Shown here: positions 31,234-39,716 of the stretch, one piece after another
Numbering within the stretch: the first letter of the stretch is position 1
How the letters are laid out: each line of letters starts with the position of its first letter
From: an uncultured Clostridia bacterium
Lineage (GTDB): Bacteria; Bacillota; Clostridia; Oscillospirales; Acutalibacteraceae
Reading direction: 5' to 3'
Assembly (NCBI GenBank): GCA_946185345.1
Contig: CAMHJC010000005.1
Span: 1-49,993 of the forward strand
Length of the DNA stretch: 49,993 nt
Translations under genes and position numbers: made by a program
Notes under the pieces: generated by a model
Seen by the model: only the letters and a program-made list of their open reading frames with translations
The model's database searches: none
What the model was told of the DNA's origin: nothing

Positions 31234-31512
31234 ATGAAGCTGAAAAAAATCGAAAGCTATGAAGCGGGGTACGGCATCATCAAAAAGGCTGCGGCAGCCG
31301 CTTCGGCGGTAGCTCTTCTCGGAGGAATGACCGCCTGCCGTCATTCCTTGTCGGGTGATGTGGAATACAATCCCCAGGAATATGACGGTAATATGTCGGT
31401 GCAGGTGATTTCCGACTCTGACATTTCGTCAGATGAATACTGCTCCTCTGAAAATGAAATCTTCACCCTTGAAGGCGATGTGGCGTATCTTCCCGATGAC
31501 GGCCAAAACTGA
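31234..31512 (+). CDS. Small lipobox peptide 1, putative radical SAM substrate
   Basis: 92 residues, with AGGAGG eight bases before the ATG. The N-terminus reads KKIESYEAGYGIIKK, then a hydrophobic Ala-rich stretch (AAAAASAVALLGGMTAC) with a lipobox-like Cys35. The mature part is acidic, short and unstructured, ending FTLEGDVAYLPDDGQN. The pattern KKIxSYxxGY at positions 4-13 and the end motif TLxGxxxYLP recur in the next gene. It is tightly linked (16 bases) to that gene and then to a radical SAM/SPASM enzyme, which makes it a likely RiPP-type precursor or modified small lipoprotein. No known precursor family is recognised. The lipobox Met at -3 is weaker than usual. Confidence 0.72.
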   Translation: MKLKKIESYEAGYGIIKKAAAAASAVALLGGMTACRHSLSGDVEYNPQEYDGNMSVQVISDSDISSDEYCSSENEIFTLEGDVAYLPDDGQN

Positions 31513-31528
31513 TGCGGAGGAATATGCG

Positions 31529-31792
31529 GTGGAAAAGAAGAAAATACTGTCGTACAGCGATGGATATTCACAATCAGACATATTAAAGAAAATCACAGCG
31601 GCCACATCGGCCGTACTGCTCTGCGGCAGCCTTGCCGCCTGCCGTAAGGAAGAGGAGCCGCTCACGCTGATGGGGGAGGAGGAGTATCTTCCGGACGTGT
31701 CGGAAACGGATTTTTCCGCCCCTGACGAGACTCTTTCGCTGATGGGTGAAGAGGAATATTTCCCGCTGGGTGAAGATTCACCGGTTGACTGA
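31529..31792 (+). CDS. Small lipobox peptide 2, putative radical SAM substrate
   Basis: 87 residues from GTG 31529, with GCGGAGGA eight bases upstream; the track start (31433) overlaps the previous gene and lacks support. The leader KKILSYSDGY matches peptide 1 at the same positions, and the segment LKKITAATSAVLLCGSLAAC ends in a good lipobox (LAAC, Cys38). The mature part has two copies of an acidic repeat, LTLMGEEEYLPDV and LSLMGEEEYFPLG, spaced by 23 residues. Peptide 1 carries the same motif once. The radical SAM/SPASM gene begins 26 bases downstream. A core repeat plus conserved leader fits a substrate family, inferred from context. Confidence 0.75.
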   Translation: MEKKKILSYSDGYSQSDILKKITAATSAVLLCGSLAACRKEEEPLTLMGEEEYLPDVSETDFSAPDETLSLMGEEEYFPLGEDSPVD

Positions 31793-31818
31793 CAGGCCAT
31801 TGAGCCTCGGAGAAAACA

Positions 31819-32874
31819 ATGAACATATCACTGATACTGACCAAGCAGTGCAATCTGCGATGCCGATACTGCTTTGAGACACACGAGAATGTCTTTATGA
31901 CCGAAGAAACCGCACTGAAAGCCATTGACATGGCCGTGCGGAATAATGACAAAAGCGTGGGAGTGTCTTTTTTCGGCGGAGAACCTCTGCTTTGCAAAGA
32001 TCTGATCTACAGATGCGTGGAATATTCCAAACGCTTTGACGGAGTGAAATTCAGCTGGAACATGACCACCAACGGACTGCTGCTCAACAGGGAATTCCTT
32101 GAATTTGCCCGTGAGAACAAAATTTTCATCGCCATGTCTCACGACGGACTGATGACACGCGCCAACCGCCTGTATTCGGACGGAAGGAACTGCCTTGAAA
32201 CACTCGACAGCAGGCTGAAACTGCTTCTGAAATATCAGCCGTCCGCCTTCATCATGGCGACAACAACGCCCGAAACTGCGGGAGACGTGGCCGAATCCAT
32301 GAAATATCTCTTCGAAAGGGGCGTCAGGCGGCTCAATCTCGCCATCGACGCACGACCGGAAGCCGGCTGGGACGAGCCCTCAATGGAAGTGCTTTCCTCA
32401 CAGCTGAAAATGGTCGCCGGCTACGTCTGTGATCAGTTCTGCAAAGGCAGAGACGTCTATTTCAATCCTTTTGAGGAAAAAATCCTTGCCATCACCAGGG
32501 ACAGAGCCTGTCACATCTGCAAGCTCGGCATGAGAAAGCCTTACATCGACTGGAACGGACTGATCTATCCCTGCATCCAGTTCGGCGATGTGGCGGACTA
32601 TGTCATGGGAAGTGTGCAAACCGGAATAGACGCCGGGCGGAGAGAATCCATCTACCGCAAAAGTCTGCAATCACCCGAATTCTGTGAAGGATGCGCACAC
32701 CGAAAGCGATGCGTCAACGACTGCGCCTGCATCAATTTCCAGCAATGCGGCGAAATGTCGCAGGTCAGCGGAGAGCAGTGCGCCTTCCAGCGGATGCTCA
32801 TAGAATGCGCAGACGAAATGGCCCGGGAAATGCTCGAAAAGGACGAGAAGCGCTTTTCCGCTAGATATCTGTAA
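31819..32874 (+). CDS. Radical SAM/SPASM peptide-modifying enzyme
   Basis: 351 residues. The SAM [4Fe-4S] motif is CNLRCRYC (Cys11, 15, 18), followed by FFGGEPLL and MTTNGLLL. The C-terminal SPASM domain is complete: Cys-x12-Gly-x4-Cys (CKLGMRKPYIDWNGLIYPC), Cys-x2-Cys-x5-Cys-x3-Cys (CEGCAHRKRCVNDC), and a later Cys (SGEQC), enough for two auxiliary clusters. SPASM enzymes form sactionine, ranthionine, cyclophane, Glu-Tyr and other links on peptides, or mature sulfatases. Here the two lipobox peptides directly upstream are the likely substrates. No RRE domain is visible at the N-terminus. There is no transporter or protease gene beside it. Confidence 0.93.
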   Translation: MNISLILTKQCNLRCRYCFETHENVFMTEETALKAIDMAVRNNDKSVGVSFFGGEPLLCKDLIYRCVEYSKRFDGVKFSWNMTTNGLLLNREFLEFARENKIFIAMSHDGLMTRANRLYSDGRNCLETLDSRLKLLLKYQPSAFIMATTTPETAGDVAESMKYLFERGVRRLNLAIDARPEAGWDEPSMEVLSSQLKMVAGYVCDQFCKGRDVYFNPFEEKILAITRDRACHICKLGMRKPYIDWNGLIYPCIQFGDVADYVMGSVQTGIDAGRRESIYRKSLQSPEFCEGCAHRKRCVNDCACINFQQCGEMSQVSGEQCAFQRMLIECADEMAREMLEKDEKRFSARYL

Positions 32875-32991
32875 ATAAGTATAAAAAAATCAATGGAAAC
32901 ATCCCCAAAAAACTACATTTCTGCTTGAGATTTGCATTGCATTTTACTTTCATTTCTGATAAAATGGTAGTTATGTGAGGAGGCTAATGCG

Positions 32992-35058
32992 ATGAAAGCA
33001 GAGGAAAAACCAATTATAACAGAATCAAAGGCACAGTCATCGGTTAATGACAAAAAGACGTTTGCCATGGGAATGGTCCAGAGTCTTATTTTGCCGGTGG
33101 CTGTGCTTTATATGGAAATACTGGCCAAATTAAAAATCTTCGGTAATGTGTTTGACGATAAGATTCCGTATCTTTTGTTATTGTCTCCGGCAATGGGATT
33201 TCTGCTGAGCGCATTGTCAATGCTGCTTCCGGCGAAGGCGCGAAGGGTGTACCTGCGCATCGTGCTGGGAATACTCGGCGTCTGGTTTTCGTTTCATGTC
33301 ATATACCATCATAATTTTCACACTTTTTTCTCGTGGAACAATATGGGACAGGCTATGGACGTGACACAGTTCTGGCGTGAAGCTCTGACTGCCGCCGGCG
33401 GTGTGTGGTATATGATAGCGGCGTTTTTTTTGCCTCTGACCGTTCTGTGCGTTGCCGGCAAACGAATGATTCCTGACAGAATCAGACTGAATCTTCCATG
33501 TGCGGCGGTTTCTGCGGCTTTGTTTTTAGGGCTGTATCTTCCGGCGCTGACCGTGATCAACAGCTATCAGGGCATTACCGATCAATACACACCCTACTAT
33601 TATTACACTTACATCCAGAGCGATCTTGATCAGAGCTTTCACTATTACGGCATCGTGAATACGACCCGTCTGGATATCAAGCAGCTGATTTTCGGAGCGC
33701 CTGTGGAGACCATCGTCCTTGACGATTATTACGAGGAAGTGTCCGGCAGCGATACCGATCCGGACGGCGTGGAATACGGCTGGAACATGATGGATATTGA
33801 TTTTGACAAGGCGGAAAACGCCACCGGCGACAGTCAGCTCAAAAGCCTTGATGCCTATTTCAAAACGGTTCAGCCGACCAGAAAGAACCGGTACACCGGC
33901 ATATTCAAGGGCAAAAATCTGATATTTCTCACACTGGAAGGCTTTTCCGACAAGGTGATCGATCCGGAGTTTATGCCTGTGCTTTACAGAATGTCAACCG
34001 AGGGCTTTGTTTTCCGTAATTCCTATAATCCCATGTGGGGAGGAAGCACCGCAACCGGAGAATATGCCAATCTTACCGGCAATTTTTACCCCAACACCAA
34101 GTGCATGAGAATCAGTGCAAAGACCTATCAGCCCTTCGCAATGGGCAATCAGTTTAAAAAGCTGGGCTACAGGACGCTTGCCTATCACAATAATTCCTAC
34201 ACGTTTTACGGCCGTCAGGATTCACACCCGAATTTCGGCTATGAATATAAGGGCGTCCGCAACGGTCTGAAGCTGGCGGAGCTTTCCTGGCCGAATTCCG
34301 ACAGGGATATGGCCGACGCCACGCTGGATGAATTTGCCAATCTCTATTCGCCTTTTCATGTTTACTATATGACATTCAGCGGCCATGCCAATTACGGCTT
34401 TTCGGAAAACGCAATGGCAAGGAAGCACAAGAACGATATTCCCGAGAAATACAGGAGCTATCCGGAGGATCTCCGGGGGTATTACGCAAGCCAGTATGAG
34501 GTTGAGCTGATGCTCGAGGCGCTTGTAGACAGGCTTGAGCGGGAAGGCAAGCTGGAAAACACGGTATTCGCAATGGCGGCCGATCATTATCCTTACGGAC
34601 TGAGCGACAGATCGCTCTCCATCCTTTACGGACTTCCCAAGGATAATATCCGCAATAACGCTGAACTGTACCGCAACAGATTCATTCTGTGGAGCGCTTC
34701 AATGACAGAGCCTGTCGAGGTGGACACGCCCTGCTCCACCATAGATATCCTGCCTACTCTCTCCAATATGTTCGGTCTGGAATACGACTCCCGCCTTATG
34801 ATGGGAACGGATATCATGGCGGAAGGCAGCCATATGGCGATGCTGAAAGTCAACGGCTGGTCATGGGTCAGCGCTCAGGGTGAATACAGCGCCGGCGACG
34901 ATACATTCACTCCGGCGAAAAGCTGCACCCTTACCGATGAGGAACAGAGGGATTACGTAGCTCGCATGAAGAAAATAGTGAGAGCCAAGACGACTTATTC
35001 CAATCTGATTATTGAAAAGGATTATTACAGTCACATCTTTGAGTTTATCAGGCAATAG
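32992..35058 (+). CDS. LTA synthase-like phosphoglycerol transferase, paralogue 1
   Basis: 688 residues. About five N-terminal membrane segments (residues ~20-190) precede an extracellular alkaline-phosphatase-fold domain. Metal and catalytic motifs are LTLEGFSD near residue 315, WGGSTATGE near 352 with the likely nucleophilic Thr, and MAADHYPYG near 528. The set matches LtaS family enzymes that polymerise or prime glycerol phosphate on lipid anchors using phosphatidylglycerol. A second copy follows immediately. GAGGAGG lies eight bases before the start. It may instead add phosphoglycerol to another surface glycan. Confidence 0.9.
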   Translation: MKAEEKPIITESKAQSSVNDKKTFAMGMVQSLILPVAVLYMEILAKLKIFGNVFDDKIPYLLLLSPAMGFLLSALSMLLPAKARRVYLRIVLGILGVWFSFHVIYHHNFHTFFSWNNMGQAMDVTQFWREALTAAGGVWYMIAAFFLPLTVLCVAGKRMIPDRIRLNLPCAAVSAALFLGLYLPALTVINSYQGITDQYTPYYYYTYIQSDLDQSFHYYGIVNTTRLDIKQLIFGAPVETIVLDDYYEEVSGSDTDPDGVEYGWNMMDIDFDKAENATGDSQLKSLDAYFKTVQPTRKNRYTGIFKGKNLIFLTLEGFSDKVIDPEFMPVLYRMSTEGFVFRNSYNPMWGGSTATGEYANLTGNFYPNTKCMRISAKTYQPFAMGNQFKKLGYRTLAYHNNSYTFYGRQDSHPNFGYEYKGVRNGLKLAELSWPNSDRDMADATLDEFANLYSPFHVYYMTFSGHANYGFSENAMARKHKNDIPEKYRSYPEDLRGYYASQYEVELMLEALVDRLEREGKLENTVFAMAADHYPYGLSDRSLSILYGLPKDNIRNNAELYRNRFILWSASMTEPVEVDTPCSTIDILPTLSNMFGLEYDSRLMMGTDIMAEGSHMAMLKVNGWSWVSAQGEYSAGDDTFTPAKSCTLTDEEQRDYVARMKKIVRAKTTYSNLIIEKDYYSHIFEFIRQ

Positions 35059-35118
35059 CCTGATGATGGCGGTTCAATGTGTTATCAATCAATTTCATAG
35101 CAAACGGAGGACGATATG

Positions 35119-37209
35119 ATGGAGGAAAAGCTGAAAGAAATACTGGAAGCGGTCGACAGGAAAAAATATATCAAGGAACTCTGCGGATTACTGTATCTGC
35201 CCCTGTCGCTGCTTTATCTGGAAATACTATCCAAACTGAGAATATTCGGAAAAGCGATTGACGACAAATTTCAGTATCTGCTGTTTCTGTCGCTTGGTAT
35301 GGGCTTTTTGCTGAGCGTAGTTTCCATGCTTCTGCCAGGCAAGCCGCGCAGGATATTTTATAAAGTGGTGCTGAGTGTGCTGGCGGTCTGGTTTTCCTTC
35401 CATGTGAGCTATTACAACAACTTTCACACATTCTTCTCGTGGCAGACCTTAGGTCAGGCCAAGGACGTGACACAGTTCTGGCAGGAGGCAATTGTTGCCG
35501 CCGCGGGGGTATGGTATGTCATACTGGCGTCATTTGTGCCGCTGATCATTCTGTGCGCTCTGGGAAAGTATGTGTTTACGGATGAGCTTCCCGGGAATCC
35601 CGCCTATGCCGGAATTGCGTTTGCGGCGTTTATCGTCATGTATCTTCCCATTGTCGTTCATATCAATCAATTCAAATCCGATTCGGATGAATACACACCC
35701 TATTATTATTATACATACATACAGAACGATCTCGATACCAGCTTTCAGTATTACGGCATATTCAACACAACCCGTCTGGACATCAAGCAGCTGATTTTTG
35801 GCGCGCCTGTGGAGGAATTCATTATCGACGATAACAGCAATGACGATATCGTTATTCCTGATGAAAACAAAGACAAAGAGGAAGCACCCAAAGAGTACGG
35901 CTGGAACGTAATGGATATTGACTTTGACAAGGCGGCGGACTCCACCAGAAACAGCCAGCTGAAAGCCATGGACAAGTATTTCAAAACGGTTCAGCCTACC
36001 CGGAAGAACGAATACACAGGCATGTTCAAGGGCAAAAATCTGATATTTATCACGCTTGAGGGATTCTCCGACAGGATCATCGACCCTGAATTCACGCCTA
36101 CTCTCTACAAGATGGCAACCGAAGGCTTCGTATTCAAGAATTTTTACAATTCCGTCTGGGGAGGAAGTACCGCCAGCGGCGAATATTCCAACATGACGGG
36201 CAATTTCTATACCACTGCCAACTGCCTCAAACTGAGCGGAGATAAATATGAACCTCTTGTTCTGGGAAATCAGTTCAAGAAAATCGGTTACAAGACGGTT
36301 GCCTATCACAACAACTCCTATACCTATTACGGACGTAACAAATCACACCCGAACTTCGGCTATCAATGGAAGGCCATCGGAAACGGCCTGAAGCTGAAGA
36401 GCAACTGCTGGCCAAGGTCGGACAAGGAAATGGCGGAGGCCACCGTGGGGGATTATCTGGGACTGGATCAGCCGTTCCATGCGTATTACATGAGCGTCAG
36501 CGGACACGCCAATTATACTTTTTCGGGCAATATGATGTCGACACGTCATCAGAGCGAGCTTACCGAAAAATACAACAATTGTCCTGAAGACGTCAGAGCG
36601 TTTGCCGCCTGTCAGCTTGAAGTGGAGCTGATGCTCAAGGCGCTGGTGGATCAACTGGATGAAGCGGGCGAGCTTGAGGATACGGTATTTGCGATGGCCG
36701 CCGACCATTATCCCTATGCGTTGAGCGATGAAGGTCTTTCGAAGCTGTACGGTCTGCCAAAAGGCGGAATCCGCAGTAATTTCAACCTCTACCGCAACGG
36801 ATTCATTCTGTGGAGCGCCTCAATGAAGGAGCCGGTGGTTGTAGAAAAGCCATGTTCGACCATAGATATTCTGCCGACGCTTTCCAATCTCTTTGAACTG
36901 GAATACGACTCGAGAATTCTCATTGGCAGCGATATCATGGCGGAAGGCGATCACTTTGCGCTGCTTAAAGTGGCGGGATGGTCGTGGATCAGCACGCAGG
37001 GAGAATACAGAGGAGCTTCCCAGACGTTCACTCCCAGCGAAAACTGCACCCTTTCCGAAAAAGAGCAGTCGGAATACGTCAAGAAAATCAACAAAGTGGT
37101 CAGAGCCAAAACCACCTATTCCAAGCAGATTCTCGACAAGGATTATTACAAGCACATATTTAAGTTTGTCAAGCAAGATACTTCCGGCGACACTGAGCCC
37201 CAGGAGTAA
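35119..37209 (+). CDS. LTA synthase-like phosphoglycerol transferase, paralogue 2
   Basis: 696 residues from ATG 35119; ATG 35116 directly before it is also in frame, but GGAGG at 35106 gives better spacing to 35119. The protein aligns with the upstream paralogue along nearly the full length: the same five membrane helices, ITLEGFSDRIIDPEF, WGGSTASGEYSNMTG and AADHYPYALSD. Differences cluster in the linker between the membrane and catalytic parts, where this copy has an insertion (NSNDDIVIPDENKDKEEAP), and at the C-terminal tail. The pair suggests gene duplication with a division of labour, as in LtaP (primase) and LtaS (polymerase) of Listeria, which is inference. A terminator follows. Confidence 0.9.
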   Translation: MEEKLKEILEAVDRKKYIKELCGLLYLPLSLLYLEILSKLRIFGKAIDDKFQYLLFLSLGMGFLLSVVSMLLPGKPRRIFYKVVLSVLAVWFSFHVSYYNNFHTFFSWQTLGQAKDVTQFWQEAIVAAAGVWYVILASFVPLIILCALGKYVFTDELPGNPAYAGIAFAAFIVMYLPIVVHINQFKSDSDEYTPYYYYTYIQNDLDTSFQYYGIFNTTRLDIKQLIFGAPVEEFIIDDNSNDDIVIPDENKDKEEAPKEYGWNVMDIDFDKAADSTRNSQLKAMDKYFKTVQPTRKNEYTGMFKGKNLIFITLEGFSDRIIDPEFTPTLYKMATEGFVFKNFYNSVWGGSTASGEYSNMTGNFYTTANCLKLSGDKYEPLVLGNQFKKIGYKTVAYHNNSYTYYGRNKSHPNFGYQWKAIGNGLKLKSNCWPRSDKEMAEATVGDYLGLDQPFHAYYMSVSGHANYTFSGNMMSTRHQSELTEKYNNCPEDVRAFAACQLEVELMLKALVDQLDEAGELEDTVFAMAADHYPYALSDEGLSKLYGLPKGGIRSNFNLYRNGFILWSASMKEPVVVEKPCSTIDILPTLSNLFELEYDSRILIGSDIMAEGDHFALLKVAGWSWISTQGEYRGASQTFTPSENCTLSEKEQSEYVKKINKVVRAKTTYSKQILDKDYYKHIFKFVKQDTSGDTEPQE

Positions 37210-37225
37210 CGCCAACGGTTCAATC

Positions 37226-37270
37226 AACGTCAGACGAGGCATTCCAACGAAGCCTTCTCTGGCGTTTTTT
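37226..37270 (+). terminator. Terminator after the LTA synthase-like pair
   Basis: AACGTCAGACGAGGC pairs with GCCTTCTCTGGCGTT across a short loop, with a few mismatches and wobbles, followed by TTTTTT. Confidence 0.75.
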
Positions 37271-37385
37271 GATATTTCACCGGGCATGCCGCAGCCGCTT
37301 GGACAGTCAGACCAATCCATCCGGCAGGCGAAAGGGGGAAATTGTAAAATTTAATAGAACAAAACAAAAAAAGCTGTCAATTCTG

Positions 37386-37414
37386 TTGAGATGACAATAA
37401 AAATATGGTATAAT
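37386..37414 (+). promoter_or_regulatory. Promoter of the glycogen debranching enzyme gene
   Basis: TTGAGA (37386-37391), 17-base spacer, TATAAT (37409-37414), 37 bases before the ATG at 37452. Confidence 0.82.
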
Positions 37415-37451
37415 CAATGAATAATCTGATTGCAAGGACGGTAAAACAACA

Positions 37452-39497
37452 ATGCATACAAAATACACAATGGGCAGAAGCAACTGGCGCACATTTGAGC
37501 AGGGCTATGAAAAGGAATGGCTGCTCACCAACGGACTGGGCGGATATTCCTGCGGCACGGTCACGGGAAATACCGCCAGAATTCACGCAGGCTATCTGGT
37601 GGCTTCCCTCAGACCTCCGGTGGACAGGGTGAATGTTCTCTCCAAGATTCAGGAAAAAGTCACGGCAGGCGGCCGCACATTTGACCTTGCCTGTCAGGAA
37701 TACATCGGCGACCGCACGGAAGGATACCAATATCTTGAACAGTTCCGGATGGACATCGTGCCGACATACTGCTACCAGACCGACGAAATCTCCATAGAAA
37801 AAACCGTTGCGATGGAGCACGGCAGGAATACCGTTGTGGTATGCTACACCGTCAGCGGAGCGACCGAACCGGTCACCATCAGACTGACGCCGCTGTTTGC
37901 CATGCGCCCGATGGACAGGGTCAATTCACCTGCCGATATCGCCAATTTCAGCTCGTCTGTATTCGGAAGGACGATGCTTGTGGGACGCGGCGACGACAGC
38001 AGCTTCAACGCCAAATTCTACATCAGCGAGGGCGAATACAGCGACCGTTCGCTGATACCGACAAGCATGGCCGCTCCGACCTTCATTGCGGAGGAAAACC
38101 AGCTTCTCGCCATTGATTCAAGAGCCGGCTTCCGCGGTCTGGATACGCAATACACGCCCTACGACGCCGTTATTCAGGTCAACGCTGGTGAAACCAGGAA
38201 ATTTTTTGTCATCTGCTCCACCGAGGACGAGGACATCACCGCCAAAAACGGCTTTGAAATCGTCAGAACCTATACCGACAGAATGTACGACCTCATCCGG
38301 CAGAATCCCAACAGGGATATCTTCTCGGCTCACTTCACATGGGCGGCGGATGCGTTCATTGTTGACCGGCAGTCTACCGGTCTCAAGACCATCATGGCCG
38401 GATATCCGTGGTTTGCCGACTGGGGCAGAGACACAATGATTGCTCTTACCGGTCTGACGCTCTGCACCCATCGTTTTGACGACTGCGAGAAGATTCTCAA
38501 ATCCTTCGCCATGTACGAAAAGAACGGCCTGATTCCCAATGTATTCCCGAGTTCCGCCGACGATGAGCCGATCTACAATACAATGGACGGCTCGCTGTGG
38601 TATTTCTACGCTGTGGAACGCTATCTCCATTACACCGGCAAGGAAGAGAATTTCAACTTCATCAGGGACGAAATTTTCCCTGTGCTTAAGAAGATCATTT
38701 ACGCCTACGAAAACGGAACGGATTTTTCCATCGGCATGGACAGCGACGGACTGGTTCACGGCGGCAGCGAGAAGGATCAGATCACCTGGATGGACGTGCG
38801 TGTAGGCGACTGGGTAGTCACTCCCAGACACGGCAAGCCGGTTGAAATCAACGCCCTGTGGTACAACGCTCTCAAAGTCATGGAAATGCTCTGTGAGAAA
38901 TTCGAGCGTGACGGTTCGCACTACACCAATCTTGCGGCGCAGGTGAAGGCTTCGTTTGTCCGCAAATTCTGGAATGAGAGAGGCGGCTATCTCTATGATG
39001 TGGCCGATCCGTGCGAGGACAGGATCCGGCCCAATCAGATTTACGCCGTTTCGCTGCCTTACACCATGCTCGACAGACAGAAGGAGCTTTCCATTGTCAA
39101 CTGTGTCAGCCGACACCTTCTCACGGTATATGGACTGCGTTCGCTTTCCCGTACCGACCCTGAATACAAACCGCATTACATCGGCAGGCTGATCAACCGT
39201 GATGCGGCCTATCACATGGGAACCAGCTGGGGCTTCCTGATGGGCGGCTACATTTCGGCATTCTGCAAGGTGCATGACCATTCGCCGTACGCCATCAGAC
39301 GAGGCAAGGAAATCTGTTCCCGTTTCCTCGATCATATGAATGACGGATGCATCAACGGCGTTGCGGAAATATTTGACGGCGATTTCACCTGCACTTCCCG
39401 TGGCTGCTTTACACAGGCGTGGAGCGTCGGTGAAATGCTGAGAGCCTACACCGAGGACGTGCTGCCGTATCTGAAACGCACACCCGAAAACAAATAA
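37452..39497 (+). CDS. Amylo-alpha-1,6-glucosidase / glycogen debranching enzyme (GH133)
   Basis: 681 residues. The N-terminal domain is beta-rich (NGLGGYSCGTVTGNTARIHAGYLVAS), and the C-terminal (alpha/alpha)6 barrel carries the GH133 signature GYPWFADWGRDTMIALTG near residue 316 and later GFLMGGYISAF and CFTQAWSVGEMLRAY. It hydrolyses alpha-1,6 branches after phosphorylase has shortened the outer chains of glycogen, freeing glucose. It is a stand-alone gene with its own promoter; no other glycogen genes are nearby. The weak SD (AAGGACGG) suits moderate expression. Confidence 0.95.
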   Translation: MHTKYTMGRSNWRTFEQGYEKEWLLTNGLGGYSCGTVTGNTARIHAGYLVASLRPPVDRVNVLSKIQEKVTAGGRTFDLACQEYIGDRTEGYQYLEQFRMDIVPTYCYQTDEISIEKTVAMEHGRNTVVVCYTVSGATEPVTIRLTPLFAMRPMDRVNSPADIANFSSSVFGRTMLVGRGDDSSFNAKFYISEGEYSDRSLIPTSMAAPTFIAEENQLLAIDSRAGFRGLDTQYTPYDAVIQVNAGETRKFFVICSTEDEDITAKNGFEIVRTYTDRMYDLIRQNPNRDIFSAHFTWAADAFIVDRQSTGLKTIMAGYPWFADWGRDTMIALTGLTLCTHRFDDCEKILKSFAMYEKNGLIPNVFPSSADDEPIYNTMDGSLWYFYAVERYLHYTGKEENFNFIRDEIFPVLKKIIYAYENGTDFSIGMDSDGLVHGGSEKDQITWMDVRVGDWVVTPRHGKPVEINALWYNALKVMEMLCEKFERDGSHYTNLAAQVKASFVRKFWNERGGYLYDVADPCEDRIRPNQIYAVSLPYTMLDRQKELSIVNCVSRHLLTVYGLRSLSRTDPEYKPHYIGRLINRDAAYHMGTSWGFLMGGYISAFCKVHDHSPYAIRRGKEICSRFLDHMNDGCINGVAEIFDGDFTCTSRGCFTQAWSVGEMLRAYTEDVLPYLKRTPENK

Positions 39498-39525
39498 CAA
39501 AGCACGGAAATCAATTTTAAAAAAC

Positions 39526-39620
39526 GAAAAAAGCAAGCGCAGCAGACCATATATCCTATTCAGACTCGCTCTGCCCCAGATTTACGTTGCAGATGGGTGA
39601 ATTCAACAGAAGTACCCATC
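39526..39620. repeat. Intergenic repeat element D (partial) with hairpin
   Basis: It contains gaaaaaagcaagcgcagca (39526-39544), identical to the start of element C, then a TCGCTCTGCCCCAGA segment that is the reverse complement of the CTGGGGCAGAGC type piece found in element C, and a 7-bp inverted repeat GATGGGT/ACCCATC (39592-39598 with 39614-39620). No ORF or T run is present. It lies between the debranching gene and the metA promoter. Confidence 0.65.
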
Positions 39621-39653
39621 AAAATTGGTTTCCATGTATCCTTAAAAAACAGC

Positions 39654-39682
39654 TTTACAAAAAGAAAGTTTTGATATATAAT
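39654..39682 (+). promoter_or_regulatory. metA promoter
   Basis: TTTACA (39654-39659), 17-base spacer, TATAAT (39677-39682), 34 bases before the ATG at 39717. The short leader leaves no room for a SAM riboswitch or T-box. Confidence 0.8.
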
Positions 39683-39716
39683 AATAGACCACATATCAAA
39701 ACGGAAGTGACAGCAT

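Noticed and set aside
31819-32874. Anaerobic sulfatase-maturating enzyme
   Set aside because: It has a similar fold and lies next to LTA-synthase-like enzymes, but those use a Thr nucleophile and show no CxPSR or SxPSR site to modify. The close linkage to two lipobox peptides favours a peptide substrate. It is not fully excluded.
39498-39716. SAM riboswitch or T-box upstream of metA
   Set aside because: The metA promoter leaves a leader of only about 28 bases; the hairpin at 39592-39620 lies upstream of the promoter and lacks riboswitch motifs.
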